Shown here piece by piece: positions 17,339 to 24,671 of a stretch of DNA of 46,116 bases. The translations under genes and the position numbers were made by a program. The notes under the pieces are model-generated. The model saw only the letters and a program-made list of their open reading frames with translations, searched no databases and had not been told where the DNA came from. Origin of the DNA: Acidobacteriota bacterium (lineage in GTDB: Bacteria > Acidobacteriota > Terriglobia > Acidiferrales > UBA7541). Position 1 is the first letter of the stretch. Every line of letters starts with the position of its first letter. Location: positions 1-46,116 of the forward strand of contig JABCZR010000005.1 in assembly GCA_013289585.1 (NCBI GenBank), written 5' to 3'.

Positions 17339-18373
17339 TTGACGAAAGAACTCACAAAATGGATCGCTGCGCACCGCAAAGGAAACCCATATTTCTCTGC
17401 GAACTTTTGGATCATTTGGTCTGACCTGGACGAGGACGCATTCACATCCACAGGAAGGTTTTCACAGAATAGCGCTACCCTTGGTCCCCTCGAAAAAGGT
17501 GCGCACGTTTCCATCCACAAGCGATCAGGGCGAGAGATTTCTACCTGGTTTTGGTTCTTACCTATTTCCACGGGCAGCGTAAAGTTCGTCCTCTCAGTAG
17601 GCAAAGCGCGAGAGACAACCAGGCTAACCTATAGGCTCCTTTCTCGCTTTCAAGGCAAAGCACAGTTGTACCCGATTGGCCATGAGTTAATCCGTGCTGC
17701 CGTCAGACTCTCAAACAATTTTCGTTTTGAAGACACGGAAATACTCAGGGGAGTTTCGTATCCGAATCCACCTAACGAGGGAGGAGCGGAAATCGATATA
17801 TCCCCGGGCAACGCAAAGGATTTTTTCGACCGGGTAAATGAAGGGCATCGCCTGTTGAAGCTTGCCAGAATTAGGGCTCCTTATGCCGAAAACTCCTTCT
17901 GCGAATATACCGTGCATCGTATTGGGTGTTTGAGTTTTCACGAGGGCGCTCCCGAAGTTTTCCTCGCGATGCTTACAGAGCACCTAGCACCACGCATCGT
18001 CGAAGCAGCAAAGCCTTACCAAAAAACTACGGGACAATTCGTCACCTACAAGTTTCCAACACCAATATTCTCGTCACCTGACAGTTATGGTTATGTGGTG
18101 GATGCACTAAAGAGACTGCCCCACTCAGCAGTGGCCGTTCTGCACGCTAATCCTTACTTCCACGCATTACTCACGAATTACGAAGACGGTCGTCAGTTCG
18201 ATGTCTATATCACGGACCCATCGACGATTTTTGTCGAAGGTCACGGAGATATTCAACCTGCCTCATTCGTCCGCGTACAAAACAGCATCGCCTTGGTTTT
18301 TCAAGATGCTTCCATCGCGGTCGAGCGCCCACGGAAGGCGAGTCTGAAAGACTTCTTGGGCGAGCATGTCTAA
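17339..18373 (+). CDS. unrecognised 344-aa protein, first gene of a two-gene nuclease module
   Basis: The start is TTG at 17339-17341; no ATG lies earlier in frame. The protein is soluble, with no signal peptide or membrane helix, and has many aromatic residues (STWFWFLPISTGSVKFVLSV). The C-terminal half contains ALKRLPHSAVAVLHANPYFH and FDVYITDPSTIFVEGHGDIQ, possibly an alpha/beta domain. I know no family with this pattern. It overlaps the following PD-(D/E)XK gene by 8 bp, so the two are likely made together. A -10-like TATACT lies at 17303-17308, without a good -35. A sensor or effector partner of the nuclease is a guess from context. Confidence 0.8.
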   Translation: MTKELTKWIAAHRKGNPYFSANFWIIWSDLDEDAFTSTGRFSQNSATLGPLEKGAHVSIHKRSGREISTWFWFLPISTGSVKFVLSVGKARETTRLTYRLLSRFQGKAQLYPIGHELIRAAVRLSNNFRFEDTEILRGVSYPNPPNEGGAEIDISPGNAKDFFDRVNEGHRLLKLARIRAPYAENSFCEYTVHRIGCLSFHEGAPEVFLAMLTEHLAPRIVEAAKPYQKTTGQFVTYKFPTPIFSSPDSYGYVVDALKRLPHSAVAVLHANPYFHALLTNYEDGRQFDVYITDPSTIFVEGHGDIQPASFVRVQNSIALVFQDASIAVERPRKASLKDFLGEHV

Positions 18374-19460
18374 CCCTGGTTCTCAAGACAGGATTCGAGA
18401 ACTCGCAATAAGGCAGTTCCAGGAATATGCTGCCTACGACAGAACGCTCGACGCTCTCGCTGCAATTCGCGTCGTCTTGAACACCCCAGAAATACAAGGG
18501 GAGCTTCTGTCCTACGATTTCCATCCTCGCATCCAAAGGGCTGGCGACTTTCCTACTCCACATCTCACACCGGACGGGCTCATCCTTTTGAAAGGGCAGC
18601 GCAATTTCTTACTTGAGATGAAAACAAGTTGGAATGACTCGGATATTTCACAGGCATGTAAGTATGCTCACAGCCCAGCATGGATCAAAGCCGATGGAAC
18701 ACCTGTCCCTTTCGGGACGCAGCCGTGCCTTTTGCTCGGCTATCAAAAGCAAGTCGGCCAAGGGAATTTGGATAGGCTCTTCAAAGATTTCAAGGCTCAA
18801 ACAAGCGCTGCGCTTGTGGTGTTCCATTACGCTCTGGAAACGGGGACTGAGCATCTTATGTATTTCAGCAGGTTAGCCCATCCTGAGAATGGTCGCTGCC
18901 CGGAATCCGAATTCGGCAAGCTCTTTAATTACGCAGGGTTTCCAGTACGCGCCAGCGATTTCAAATATCTGAGGTCGAAATTCGACAAGGCCAATGACGA
19001 GGTGATAGACAGCTACGCGGCCGTCATTTGGTGGAGCAAGTATGCGGTACATTACCTCACCGAGACACAAAAAACGGAAATGGCAGAAAAAGGCTCTCTT
19101 TCTGAACCTCTAAAAATCGCGCCAGATAGAATCTGCGACGTCCCAAGACCGGAAGGAACTGAAATCGGATTGGATAGCGATGATGTTCGTCGCGCGTTGG
19201 AATTTTTACGCCAAGCGAGACTCGTCACCAAAACCCGTAAAGGCGGTTACGAAATTCCCCTCAAGACCAGTATCCGACTCCCCTTGGATGCTCCTGAAGT
19301 TACGGGAAAGCACCTCAATGAGATCACGGACAAAGTAATACTGAGGTGGGCGACGTACAAGGTTCTCAAGCCGATCAAGGAGAAAAAGCAAACTCCAAGG
19401 AAACACAAAGCGCGGTCCCGACGTGATACCAGAACACTTTCTTTGTTCGACAAGAGTTAA
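18366..19460 (+). CDS. PD-(D/E)XK nuclease-like protein with C-terminal winged-helix-like region
   Basis: A 364-aa protein. The nuclease core is visible: TPDGLILLKGQRN (D70), then FLLEMKTSW (E84, K86), then ISQACKYA, giving a QxxxY box at 96-100. This spacing fits RecB/Cas4-like and restriction-like nucleases. Residues about 255-330 (DDVRRALEFLRQARLVTKTR) look like a winged helix. The tail is very basic (KPIKEKKQTPRKHKARSRRD), which suits DNA binding. It overlaps the upstream unknown gene by 8 bp. Its position beside the primase, with both genes on the opposite strand from flanking transfer genes, suggests an inserted defence or exclusion module. The specific system is not recognised. Confidence 0.8.
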   Translation: MSNPGSQDRIRELAIRQFQEYAAYDRTLDALAAIRVVLNTPEIQGELLSYDFHPRIQRAGDFPTPHLTPDGLILLKGQRNFLLEMKTSWNDSDISQACKYAHSPAWIKADGTPVPFGTQPCLLLGYQKQVGQGNLDRLFKDFKAQTSAALVVFHYALETGTEHLMYFSRLAHPENGRCPESEFGKLFNYAGFPVRASDFKYLRSKFDKANDEVIDSYAAVIWWSKYAVHYLTETQKTEMAEKGSLSEPLKIAPDRICDVPRPEGTEIGLDSDDVRRALEFLRQARLVTKTRKGGYEIPLKTSIRLPLDAPEVTGKHLNEITDKVILRWATYKVLKPIKEKKQTPRKHKARSRRDTRTLSLFDKS

Positions 19461-19489
19461 CCGGCGGTAGAGTCCGTGGGAATGTTTTC

Positions 19490-19789
19490 TCAAGGAGACT
19501 GCGGTCGGACCGCAGGTTGAACCGAACTCTCCCGCGGAGCTTGATTTGGAGCTGGCGTCTGCCGTTTGATTCCCTTGGTGTGGTGGGGTTTCGGCTCTGG
19601 CTGAGATCCTGTATCAGCCCGCACGATAGGAGCCGGGCAAACGCCGAACACAGGGCAAAGCAAGGGTCGCCAGGGCGACCACAAAAGGAACGCGAAGATC
19701 AGCGTGAACACCAAAAGCGTCTTCCGAAATGCCGGTTGCGTGTCGCACTTATGGTCGATATAAAGCAGCAGTGCAAGGAAAGATTTCAT
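19490..19789 (-). CDS. small membrane protein of unknown function, traM-coupled
   Basis: A 99-aa protein starting MKSFLALLLYIDHK; the ATG at 19787-19789 overlaps the stop of traM (ATGA). It has a membrane segment (LLVFTLIFAFLLWSPW), then a Cys-containing stretch (LLCPVFGVCPAPIV) and a Pro/Gln-rich tail. No family is recognised. It is the last gene of the traKLM operon. Near its 3' end, CTGCGGTC and GACCGCAG (19499-19515) form an inverted repeat without a T-run. Confidence 0.7.
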   Translation of the reverse strand: MKSFLALLLYIDHKCDTQPAFRKTLLVFTLIFAFLLWSPWRPLLCPVFGVCPAPIVRADTGSQPEPKPHHTKGIKRQTPAPNQAPRESSVQPAVRPQSP

Positions 19790-20226
19790 TTCAACACCCT
19801 CGCAAGCAGCACCCCTAAGCCAACACCGAGCACCAAAAGGCCGCTCGCAAAAACCACGCCTATTGCAACCCAACGACGGACCGCGGAACGCGTGTATGCG
19901 CGGTTCAACTCTACAATTAATTCTCGCGCGTGCAATCGCCCAGCGTCAATATCCTTCTGAATCTCCTCACGCACGGCGATTCCGGCCTTCCGCGCCTCCC
20001 TTTCAACACTTCCCAACGCTTCGCGTTGTGCTGAGCGAAAGCCCACTTCTATGCCGGCGACCATTTCTTCTGCGTGGGCTTCGATACTCCCAATCACTTG
20101 CTGCAACACCACTTCGTTCATCGTCACCAAGAGCATCGCAGGGTCATCCGGCCTGAGCAGCATCCCGTGACGTGCTGCGACTTCTGCGGTTATCCGTTTT
20201 AGGTCGAGCGCGACTACTGGAGTCAT
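19786..20226 (-). CDS. traM: TraM-like conjugal transfer protein
   Basis: A 146-aa protein. ALDLKRITAEVAARHGMLLR, then PDDPAMLLVTMNEVVLQQVI, match the IncP TraM pattern. A central charged helical region follows, and a C-terminal membrane anchor (WVAIGVVFASGLLVLGVGLG). The start at 20226 has AGAGGGG seven to eight bases upstream. An earlier ATG overlapping the traL stop lacks a ribosome site. In RP4, traM follows traK and traL, as here. Its precise role is unclear. Confidence 0.85.
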   Translation of the reverse strand: MTPVVALDLKRITAEVAARHGMLLRPDDPAMLLVTMNEVVLQQVIGSIEAHAEEMVAGIEVGFRSAQREALGSVEREARKAGIAVREEIQKDIDAGRLHARELIVELNRAYTRSAVRRWVAIGVVFASGLLVLGVGLGVLLARVLK

Positions 20227-20258
20227 TGGACTTCCCCTCTTACTGATGCACACTTTCA

Positions 20259-21011
20259 TTAAACAAATGGAATTGCGTCCAACTGTTCGAAGAGGTCGCG
20301 CTGCACAACCCGCAACCTCTGCTTCGCCATGATCGTAAAACCGCTTCCATTCACTGCTTCGTCGAAAGTCATCTTCTGACAGATCATCTCTTCGACATCC
20401 CGGCCAAAGGTGTCCGCCGTGCGCCGCACGATCGCCACGGAACCATGCACCTTACCGGCGTGCCTCTTATAAACAGCCATCTCCCTGAATGGTGATCCGT
20501 CCTGCAGTACGGCGCCAAAATATTCATTTAACCAGACCACAATATTCTTCTCCCGCATGCTTTCTGCTAACTGTTCGAACCCAACTAGCGTGTCATTCAG
20601 CGCTTGGCCTCCTGTAATGACCGAATGAACGAACACCCGTTTACCTCTCTCCCGCAAATAGTCGAGGGCGTGGTTCTCCAGGACGTAGTGCCAGAGAGGT
20701 ATAAAAGTGGACGCTCCTGTGTCCACAACGAATGTGCCGCTCTCTGTCAGAAACCGTTCCATGAGCAGATCGAATTCACGTTGGTCCACGCTTCCATCTT
20801 TTAAGAGTTTCAGGCAGCTCACTGCCAAACCCCGGTATTCGGACAGCGTCTGATTCACTGGGTCGGCATCAATACCGTGCACATCCTGCCCTCTCGACAG
20901 TAAATATTGCGACAGGATCGCGGATATCAGGCTCTTTCCAACCCCGCCCTTGCCTTGCAGCGAGATGTGAATCGATGTTCCACCGTTTCCACTATCGTTT
21001 GTTTTTGTCAT
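20259..21011 (-). CDS. traL: TraL-like P-loop (ParA/MinD-type) ATPase
   Basis: A 250-aa protein. The deviant Walker A ISLQGKGGVGKSLISAIL (Lys21 and Lys26) and GIDADPVNQTLSEY place it in the ParA/MinD family. VVDTGASTFIPLWHYVLENH and AKQRLRVVQRDLFEQLDAIP match TraL from IncP-type systems. It may position the transfer apparatus or relaxosome in the cell. It overlaps the 3' end of traK by 20 bp. Confidence 0.92.
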   Translation of the reverse strand: MTKTNDSGNGGTSIHISLQGKGGVGKSLISAILSQYLLSRGQDVHGIDADPVNQTLSEYRGLAVSCLKLLKDGSVDQREFDLLMERFLTESGTFVVDTGASTFIPLWHYVLENHALDYLRERGKRVFVHSVITGGQALNDTLVGFEQLAESMREKNIVVWLNEYFGAVLQDGSPFREMAVYKRHAGKVHGSVAIVRRTADTFGRDVEEMICQKMTFDEAVNGSGFTIMAKQRLRVVQRDLFEQLDAIPFV

Positions 21012-21420
21012 TCGAGTCCTCCGTTGCGTGTTCCGACGTTTTCCAACTCTGCGTACCCCGCCAATGAAAACCAGGTCTGTCTTCCTCTAGTCGTCGTAGA
21101 TTCGCTAGCGGGTCCCGCTCTCCAACTGTTTCCGCTTTCCCTTCCCTCAGCCCTTGCGCCTCAGAAGATTTATCTTGTTTTCCCCAGTTGCTGGCAGCGG
21201 TTAGTTTTCTCATTCTTCTGGCGCGCCAGACTGTCTTGTGAAAACTGTGATAGCTCACTTGCAGACCCTCGCTTTCGAGTGCCTCCCAAATTGTTTTAAG
21301 AGTCTGGCCTGAATTCAGTGCCGCTTCTATTCCGGGAAGTAAAGAACGAATAAGCGCGGCTTTTGTCTCAGGGACGGCCTCGGCTAATTTGTCCAGGCAT
21401 TGGCGGTAGTCTTTTTGCAT
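20992..21420 (-). CDS. traK: TraK-like oriT-binding protein
   Basis: About 142 aa. The helical N-terminus (LIRSLLPGIEAALNSGQTLK, then TIWEALESEGLQVSYHSFHK, then TVWRARRMRK) resembles a helix-turn-helix domain. The C-terminus DPLANLRRLEEDRPGFHWRG is the characteristic TraK ending. RP4 TraK wraps the repeat-rich side of oriT; here an array of phased repeats lies just upstream (21491-21630). The ATG at 21418-21420 has GGAAGG seven bases upstream; a GTG two codons earlier is too close to that site. Confidence 0.9.
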   Translation of the reverse strand: MQKDYRQCLDKLAEAVPETKAALIRSLLPGIEAALNSGQTLKTIWEALESEGLQVSYHSFHKTVWRARRMRKLTAASNWGKQDKSSEAQGLREGKAETVGERDPLANLRRLEEDRPGFHWRGTQSWKTSEHATEDSNDKNKR

Positions 21421-21436
21421 TGACACGCCTTCCCAC

Positions 21437-21459
21437 GCTGCTGTACATATAGCACCATG
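21437..21459 (-). promoter_or_regulatory. copy 2 of the shared transfer-operon motif, at the traK promoter
   Basis: The minus strand reads CATGGTGCTATATGTACAG, then CAGC. It is identical at 21 of 23 positions to the copy at 23707-23729. The core GCTATA-TG-TACAGC is a near-palindrome covering the predicted -10 element, so a protein bound here would block traKLM transcription. It lies 17 bp before the traK ATG. Confidence 0.7.
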
Positions 21460-21474
21460 CTTTGCGGATGTAAA
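21446..21474 (-). promoter_or_regulatory. probable traKLM promoter
   Basis: On the minus strand, TTTACA (21474-21469) and TATATG (21451-21446) are separated by 17 bp. The -10 lies inside the palindromic motif at 21437-21459. About 26 bp separate the -10 from the traK start. Confidence 0.6.
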
Positions 21475-21490
21475 GTATGAAAAGGCTTTC

Positions 21491-21630
21491 GGTCGGCGCA
21501 GGTAGACGGAAGTCGGCTTAGTTCGGCAGAAGTAGACCGGAGTTGGCAGCAGTCAACTGGAAGTCGACAGAATTCGGCTGACGAGGCCAGTAGTGGACCG
21601 AAAGTCGGCAAATGTCGGCGGCAATCGACA
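21491..21630. repeat. array of about 14 degenerate 10-11 bp repeats, probable TraK side of oriT
   Basis: Units start almost every 10 bp: GTCGGCGCAG, GTAGACGGAA, GTCGGCTTAG, TTCGGCAGAA, GTAGACCGGA, GTTGGCAGCA, GTCAACTGGA, then about every 10-11 bp AGTCGACAGA, ATTCGGCTGA, and later AAGTCGGCAA, ATGTCGGCGG, CAATCGACAC. The rough consensus is GTCGGCAGAA. The period equals one helical turn, so a protein could line one face and wrap the DNA. It sits between divergent traK and traJ, where IncP elements keep oriT and the TraK-binding zone. Confidence 0.8.
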
Positions 21631-21790
21631 CTCTTCACCAGGAGTAGGAGCAGCGTGCATGGAATGCAGGCGGATTATCGGGGACGGGCACACGTATTGG
21701 AACATAAAGGGTTGGGGCCACTTCGTGGTGTTTGTCTGCGTTAACTACTTATCTTTCAGGCTTTTGGCAGGGGGCCATGTGGAACAAATT

Positions 21791-21812
21791 CTGGCACCAC
21801 TCTGGCACCACT
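21791..21812. repeat. 11-bp tandem repeat in front of traJ
   Basis: Two perfect consecutive copies of CTGGCACCACT. They end about 18 bp before the traJ start and include no obvious promoter element. They may be a binding site for TraJ or another relaxosome protein. Confidence 0.7.
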
Positions 21813-21830
21813 GCGGAAAGGTTAGTTTTC

Positions 21831-22259
21831 ATGGTTAAGAGAGCGATTTCGCGCAACTTTCGATACCCTTCCGCCGAGCTGCGGGAAAAAGTTCGGGTTG
21901 CTGTCAAAGAACGCGGCTTCCGTTCCGAGCAAGCATTCCTCATCGCCGCTTGTGAACACGAACTGCGGCAGGGCGATAGCACGGAAGCAACAACGCAGTT
22001 TGAGGCTCGCGTGGCGGCCACGCTTACGAACCTGGCGAAGCAGGGACAGGGTCTTCACACGCTTGCGCAAGCGCAGGTTGCCCTAACAGACGTTTTGCTG
22101 AAGTACGTCATTACTTGTGTTGTGGAACCCCCCGAAGATGCTCTCCCAGCGGCGCGCGTTCGCGCCAGGCTGCGGTATGAAAAGCTAGTGCGCGCCGCGG
22201 CGAAAGAGATCTCGAACAAGAACAGAGACACTCTCCGGGAGATGTTAGCCGATGAATGA
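21831..22259 (+). CDS. traJ: TraJ-like relaxosome accessory protein
   Basis: A 142-aa protein from the ATG at 21831, preceded by GGAAAGG; a longer in-frame extension upstream would run through the tandem repeats and is rejected. FRYPSAELREKVRVAVKERG and FRSEQAFLIAACEHEL suggest a ribbon-helix-helix-like DNA-binding N-terminus. The C-terminal half is helical (LVRAAAKEISNKNRDTLREM). TraJ binds next to nic and recruits the relaxase. Its stop overlaps the relaxase start. The identification rests on position and general character. Confidence 0.8.
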   Translation: MVKRAISRNFRYPSAELREKVRVAVKERGFRSEQAFLIAACEHELRQGDSTEATTQFEARVAATLTNLAKQGQGLHTLAQAQVALTDVLLKYVITCVVEPPEDALPAARVRARLRYEKLVRAAAKEISNKNRDTLREMLADE

Positions 22260-23685
22260 CGAACCGCCAGTTCGATTGCGACCGAGAAAGTCAAAACACA
22301 GCCCAAATGACAATCCGCGTAAGTACACAGGTGTCCTCCGATCGATGCTTCGTCTCGTGCAGATGTCGAGGGGAGGACAAGTAACACGGAGCCGATATGG
22401 GGAGGATAGGGCAGGTGGGAGCGCCCGGGCGCCCCGCACGTTTAATCAGCGCGTGGCCATCCGGGTCAGCTACTCCGCAAGTAAGAATCCTGGTCAGTGG
22501 AAGGCACACGGAAAGTACGTAGCCCGCGAGAGTGCGACGCAGGGAGGACGGGCGGCCGAGGCAGGGTTTAATGCGACCGAACAGAAGTTAGGCATCGCAA
22601 CCAGGCTCGACAATTGGCAGAGTGCCGGCGACGACCGGCTCTTCAAAATCATCATGTCTCCTGAGTTTGCTGACCGCTTGAACCTTAAGCAATACGCTTG
22701 CGAGTTGATGCGACGGATGGAGCGCGACCTAGGCACACAACTTGAATGGGTTGCTGCCGTCCACCACAACACTGAGCATCCCCACGTTCACATCGCGCTT
22801 CGCGGACTTGACGAGGAAGGAAGGCCGCTTCGCTTGCCGAGGGAATATATTCGTGCGGACCTGCGCGTGCGGGCTGAAGAAATCGCTACCGAAGCGCTGG
22901 GCTATCGTACCCCGGCACAAGCTCAAGAGGCGCAGCGCCGCGAAATAGTTCAAAACCGCTACACCTCTCTCGATCGCGTCCTGCAACGCGCAAATGACGG
23001 CTCCTCGTCCCACTTCGTGGTGACTGCCAATCCCAATGACGAGGCCCTGTCGGAATCCTCTCAGCTTCTCCAGAAACACGTTGCCGCACGCCTTATGCAC
23101 CTTCAAACAATGGGCCTCGCGCAGTTCGTCGCGCCGCACGAGTGGCGCGTGCAGGCAGATTTTGAAAAAGTACTCCGCACGCTACAACAGAGTAGCGACA
23201 GGCAAAAGACGCTCGCGGCGCATGGCGCACTGGTTTCCGACAAGCGCCTACCCCTCCAGGTCACCACGCTCCACCAGCTTCAAAGAGTGGCCGGCCGCGT
23301 ACTTCTCCACACTGAAGATGAACAAACCGGGAAGCGCTACATGCTAGTTGAGGGCACGGACGGGAAAGTGCACTTGATCTATCACACCGAGGCCATCGAG
23401 GAGGCCCGAAAACAAGGGAAACTCGCGGTCGATAATTTTATTCGCATTGAGAAACGATTTGCGAAAAGGAAACCCGTCTTGCATGTGGACGATATGGGAG
23501 ATGCGGTCGCGCTCCTTCAGAATTCTTCGTACTTCCAAAAGGAAGCAGACCTCTTACTTGGAAAGAGCATCCACGATGTCCGGCCAGTATGGGGCGGATG
23601 GCTCGGACAATACCAAGCGAAGCTACAAACCACGTTACACCACGCTGGCACACGTAAGCGGGGAGATCCGGGACTCTGCAGGTAG
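22252..23685 (+). CDS. traI: VirD2/TraI-type relaxase (MOBP-like)
   Basis: A 477-aa protein. The metal-binding His triad is HPHVHIALRG (His176, His178, His180). The probable catalytic Tyr is Tyr89 in AHGKYVARES. LGYRTPAQAQEAQRREIVQN and following match the DUF3363/VirD2-like central region. It cuts oriT and stays covalently on the 5' end during transfer. It is shorter than RP4 TraI (about 730 aa) and lacks a large C-terminal extension. Its ATG overlaps the traJ stop. Confidence 0.92.
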   Translation: MNDEPPVRLRPRKSKHSPNDNPRKYTGVLRSMLRLVQMSRGGQVTRSRYGEDRAGGSARAPRTFNQRVAIRVSYSASKNPGQWKAHGKYVARESATQGGRAAEAGFNATEQKLGIATRLDNWQSAGDDRLFKIIMSPEFADRLNLKQYACELMRRMERDLGTQLEWVAAVHHNTEHPHVHIALRGLDEEGRPLRLPREYIRADLRVRAEEIATEALGYRTPAQAQEAQRREIVQNRYTSLDRVLQRANDGSSSHFVVTANPNDEALSESSQLLQKHVAARLMHLQTMGLAQFVAPHEWRVQADFEKVLRTLQQSSDRQKTLAAHGALVSDKRLPLQVTTLHQLQRVAGRVLLHTEDEQTGKRYMLVEGTDGKVHLIYHTEAIEEARKQGKLAVDNFIRIEKRFAKRKPVLHVDDMGDAVALLQNSSYFQKEADLLLGKSIHDVRPVWGGWLGQYQAKLQTTLHHAGTRKRGDPGLCR

Positions 23686-23689
23686 GATA

Positions 23690-23720
23690 TTGACATTCCA
23701 TCCCTTCATGGTGCTATATG
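23690..23720 (+). promoter_or_regulatory. probable promoter of the kfrB-traG-ssb-traF operon
   Basis: A consensus TTGACA (23690-23695) lies 19 bp ahead of TATATG (23715-23720). The spacing is longer than ideal. The -10 falls inside the palindromic motif at 23707-23729, the same arrangement as at traK. Confidence 0.55.
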
Positions 23721-23729
23721 TATAGCTGC
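23707..23729 (+). promoter_or_regulatory. copy 1 of the shared transfer-operon motif (palindromic operator)
   Basis: The plus strand reads CATGGTGCTATATGTATAG, then CTGC. The core GCTATA-TG-TATAGC is a perfect palindrome with 6-bp arms. Related copies lie at 21437-21459 (21 of 23 identical) and 16311-16333 (18 of 23), each pointing toward the start of a transfer operon. It is probably the target of an element-encoded repressor not identified here. Confidence 0.7.
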
Positions 23730-23786
23730 ATTGAATAGCAGGTCAGTGGATCTCGGTTTTTCTGACCGCTTAAGGGAGGTTTTTCG

Positions 23787-24671
23787 ATGAATAGCAACAA
23801 CGCAGCCATTCGACAGGATCTAATCGAAAATTCAGTGGACCACCAAGTCTCCACTCTCACAAACTCCGCAGCTTCGCCGGGACAACTGGAAACGCTGCTC
23901 AACTCGGGACTCGATCACGATCTTATAGAGTGGCCGCGGCAATACCTGGAAACTTATCTCGATTCCGATGCGACAGGCCGCGTCCCCCTAAATACCGAGC
24001 AGCTCCAGGATGTTCTCGAAGCGGCCTTTGACCGCGACGGAACAGCGGCACGCGATTATCTCGAAGAGTTGAACGGTGAACGTGGACCGATGAACCTAGG
24101 ACACTCCACGCTGCAAATCGTAACCAGACACGTTGAAGGGAAAGACACCGGCTACGAGCTGCTTTTCGACCCGACTGACAGCCAAGACCTGAAACACCTG
24201 ATCGAGCAATTAGACATCCGGGCGTGGGAGAAACAAAACGAGGAGATCACTCCCACTCTCGAAACAAAGCCCGATATAGAACGACGCGAGACTACTGCAT
24301 CTGTCGCGACGCACCAGCCCGGAAGTGGGGCCGTTGAGATTCACGACAAAATTACGGGCGCGGATGTCCGCAAGTTGCTTGGCGGTGGCGAGTTGCCCGC
24401 AGGTCTCCAGTCCGCACTGAAAAAGATGGGCCCGGATGCACTGGTTAATGATGCACAAACCGATAGCGGAATCTACCGTGGTGCGATCATCGGCGAAACT
24501 GATAAAAAGCTGATTCAACAAATCACTTCGCGTACCGTGGTTATCCATCCGAAAGACCTTCTCGACATACTCCCGGCTGTGGGCGAAAACGTGCGCATTG
24601 CCTACAGCAACGACAGGGCCCGCGTCGTCCCAGTCAAGGACAGGAGCAAGACGCAGGAGGTGGGACGGTGA
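23787..24671 (+). CDS. KfrB-domain-containing protein between relaxase and coupling protein
   Basis: A 294-aa acidic protein, start preceded by a strong AGGGAGG. The C-terminus (GIYRGAIIGETDKKLIQQI, RTVVIHPKDLLDILPAVGEN, VRIAYSNDRARVVPV) matches the KfrB-type pattern of a small beta-domain seen in conjugative-element proteins. The N-terminal 150 residues are unrecognised; they include AAFDRDGTAARDYLEELNG. KfrB of IncP plasmids is linked to plasmid maintenance. Here the position suggests relaxosome or coupling. The stop overlaps the traG start. Confidence 0.7.
   Translation: MNSNNAAIRQDLIENSVDHQVSTLTNSAASPGQLETLLNSGLDHDLIEWPRQYLETYLDSDATGRVPLNTEQLQDVLEAAFDRDGTAARDYLEELNGERGPMNLGHSTLQIVTRHVEGKDTGYELLFDPTDSQDLKHLIEQLDIRAWEKQNEEITPTLETKPDIERRETTASVATHQPGSGAVEIHDKITGADVRKLLGGGELPAGLQSALKKMGPDALVNDAQTDSGIYRGAIIGETDKKLIQQITSRTVVIHPKDLLDILPAVGENVRIAYSNDRARVVPVKDRSKTQEVGR

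Larger units (their letters stand above)
21421..21830. other. probable origin of transfer (oriT) region between traK and traJ
   Basis: A gene-free 410-bp stretch between divergent traK and traJ-traI, as in RP4. From left to right it holds the traK promoter/operator, the phased repeat array, a short hairpin CCAC-TTC-GTGG (21718-21728), the segment CTACTTATCTTTC (21745-21757) and an 11-bp tandem repeat (21791-21812). The RP4 nick consensus TATCCTG is not present. TATCTTTC, about 75 bp before traJ and 17 bp past the hairpin, agrees at 6 of 8 positions and is the best nick candidate, but that is weak. Confidence 0.7.

Noticed and set aside
19499-19515. Inverted repeat CTGCGGTC-G-GACCGCAG as a terminator between convergent genes
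   Set aside because: It lies inside the coding end of the minus-strand gene and has no T-run on either side.
21491-21630. Possible CRISPR array at the repeated segment
   Set aside because: Units are 10-11 bp, degenerate and without spacers; no cas genes. An oriT protein-binding array fits better.
21732-21830. Longer traJ starting at 21732
   Set aside because: The added 33 residues would cover the tandem repeats and nick candidate; GGAAAGG precedes the ATG at 21831.
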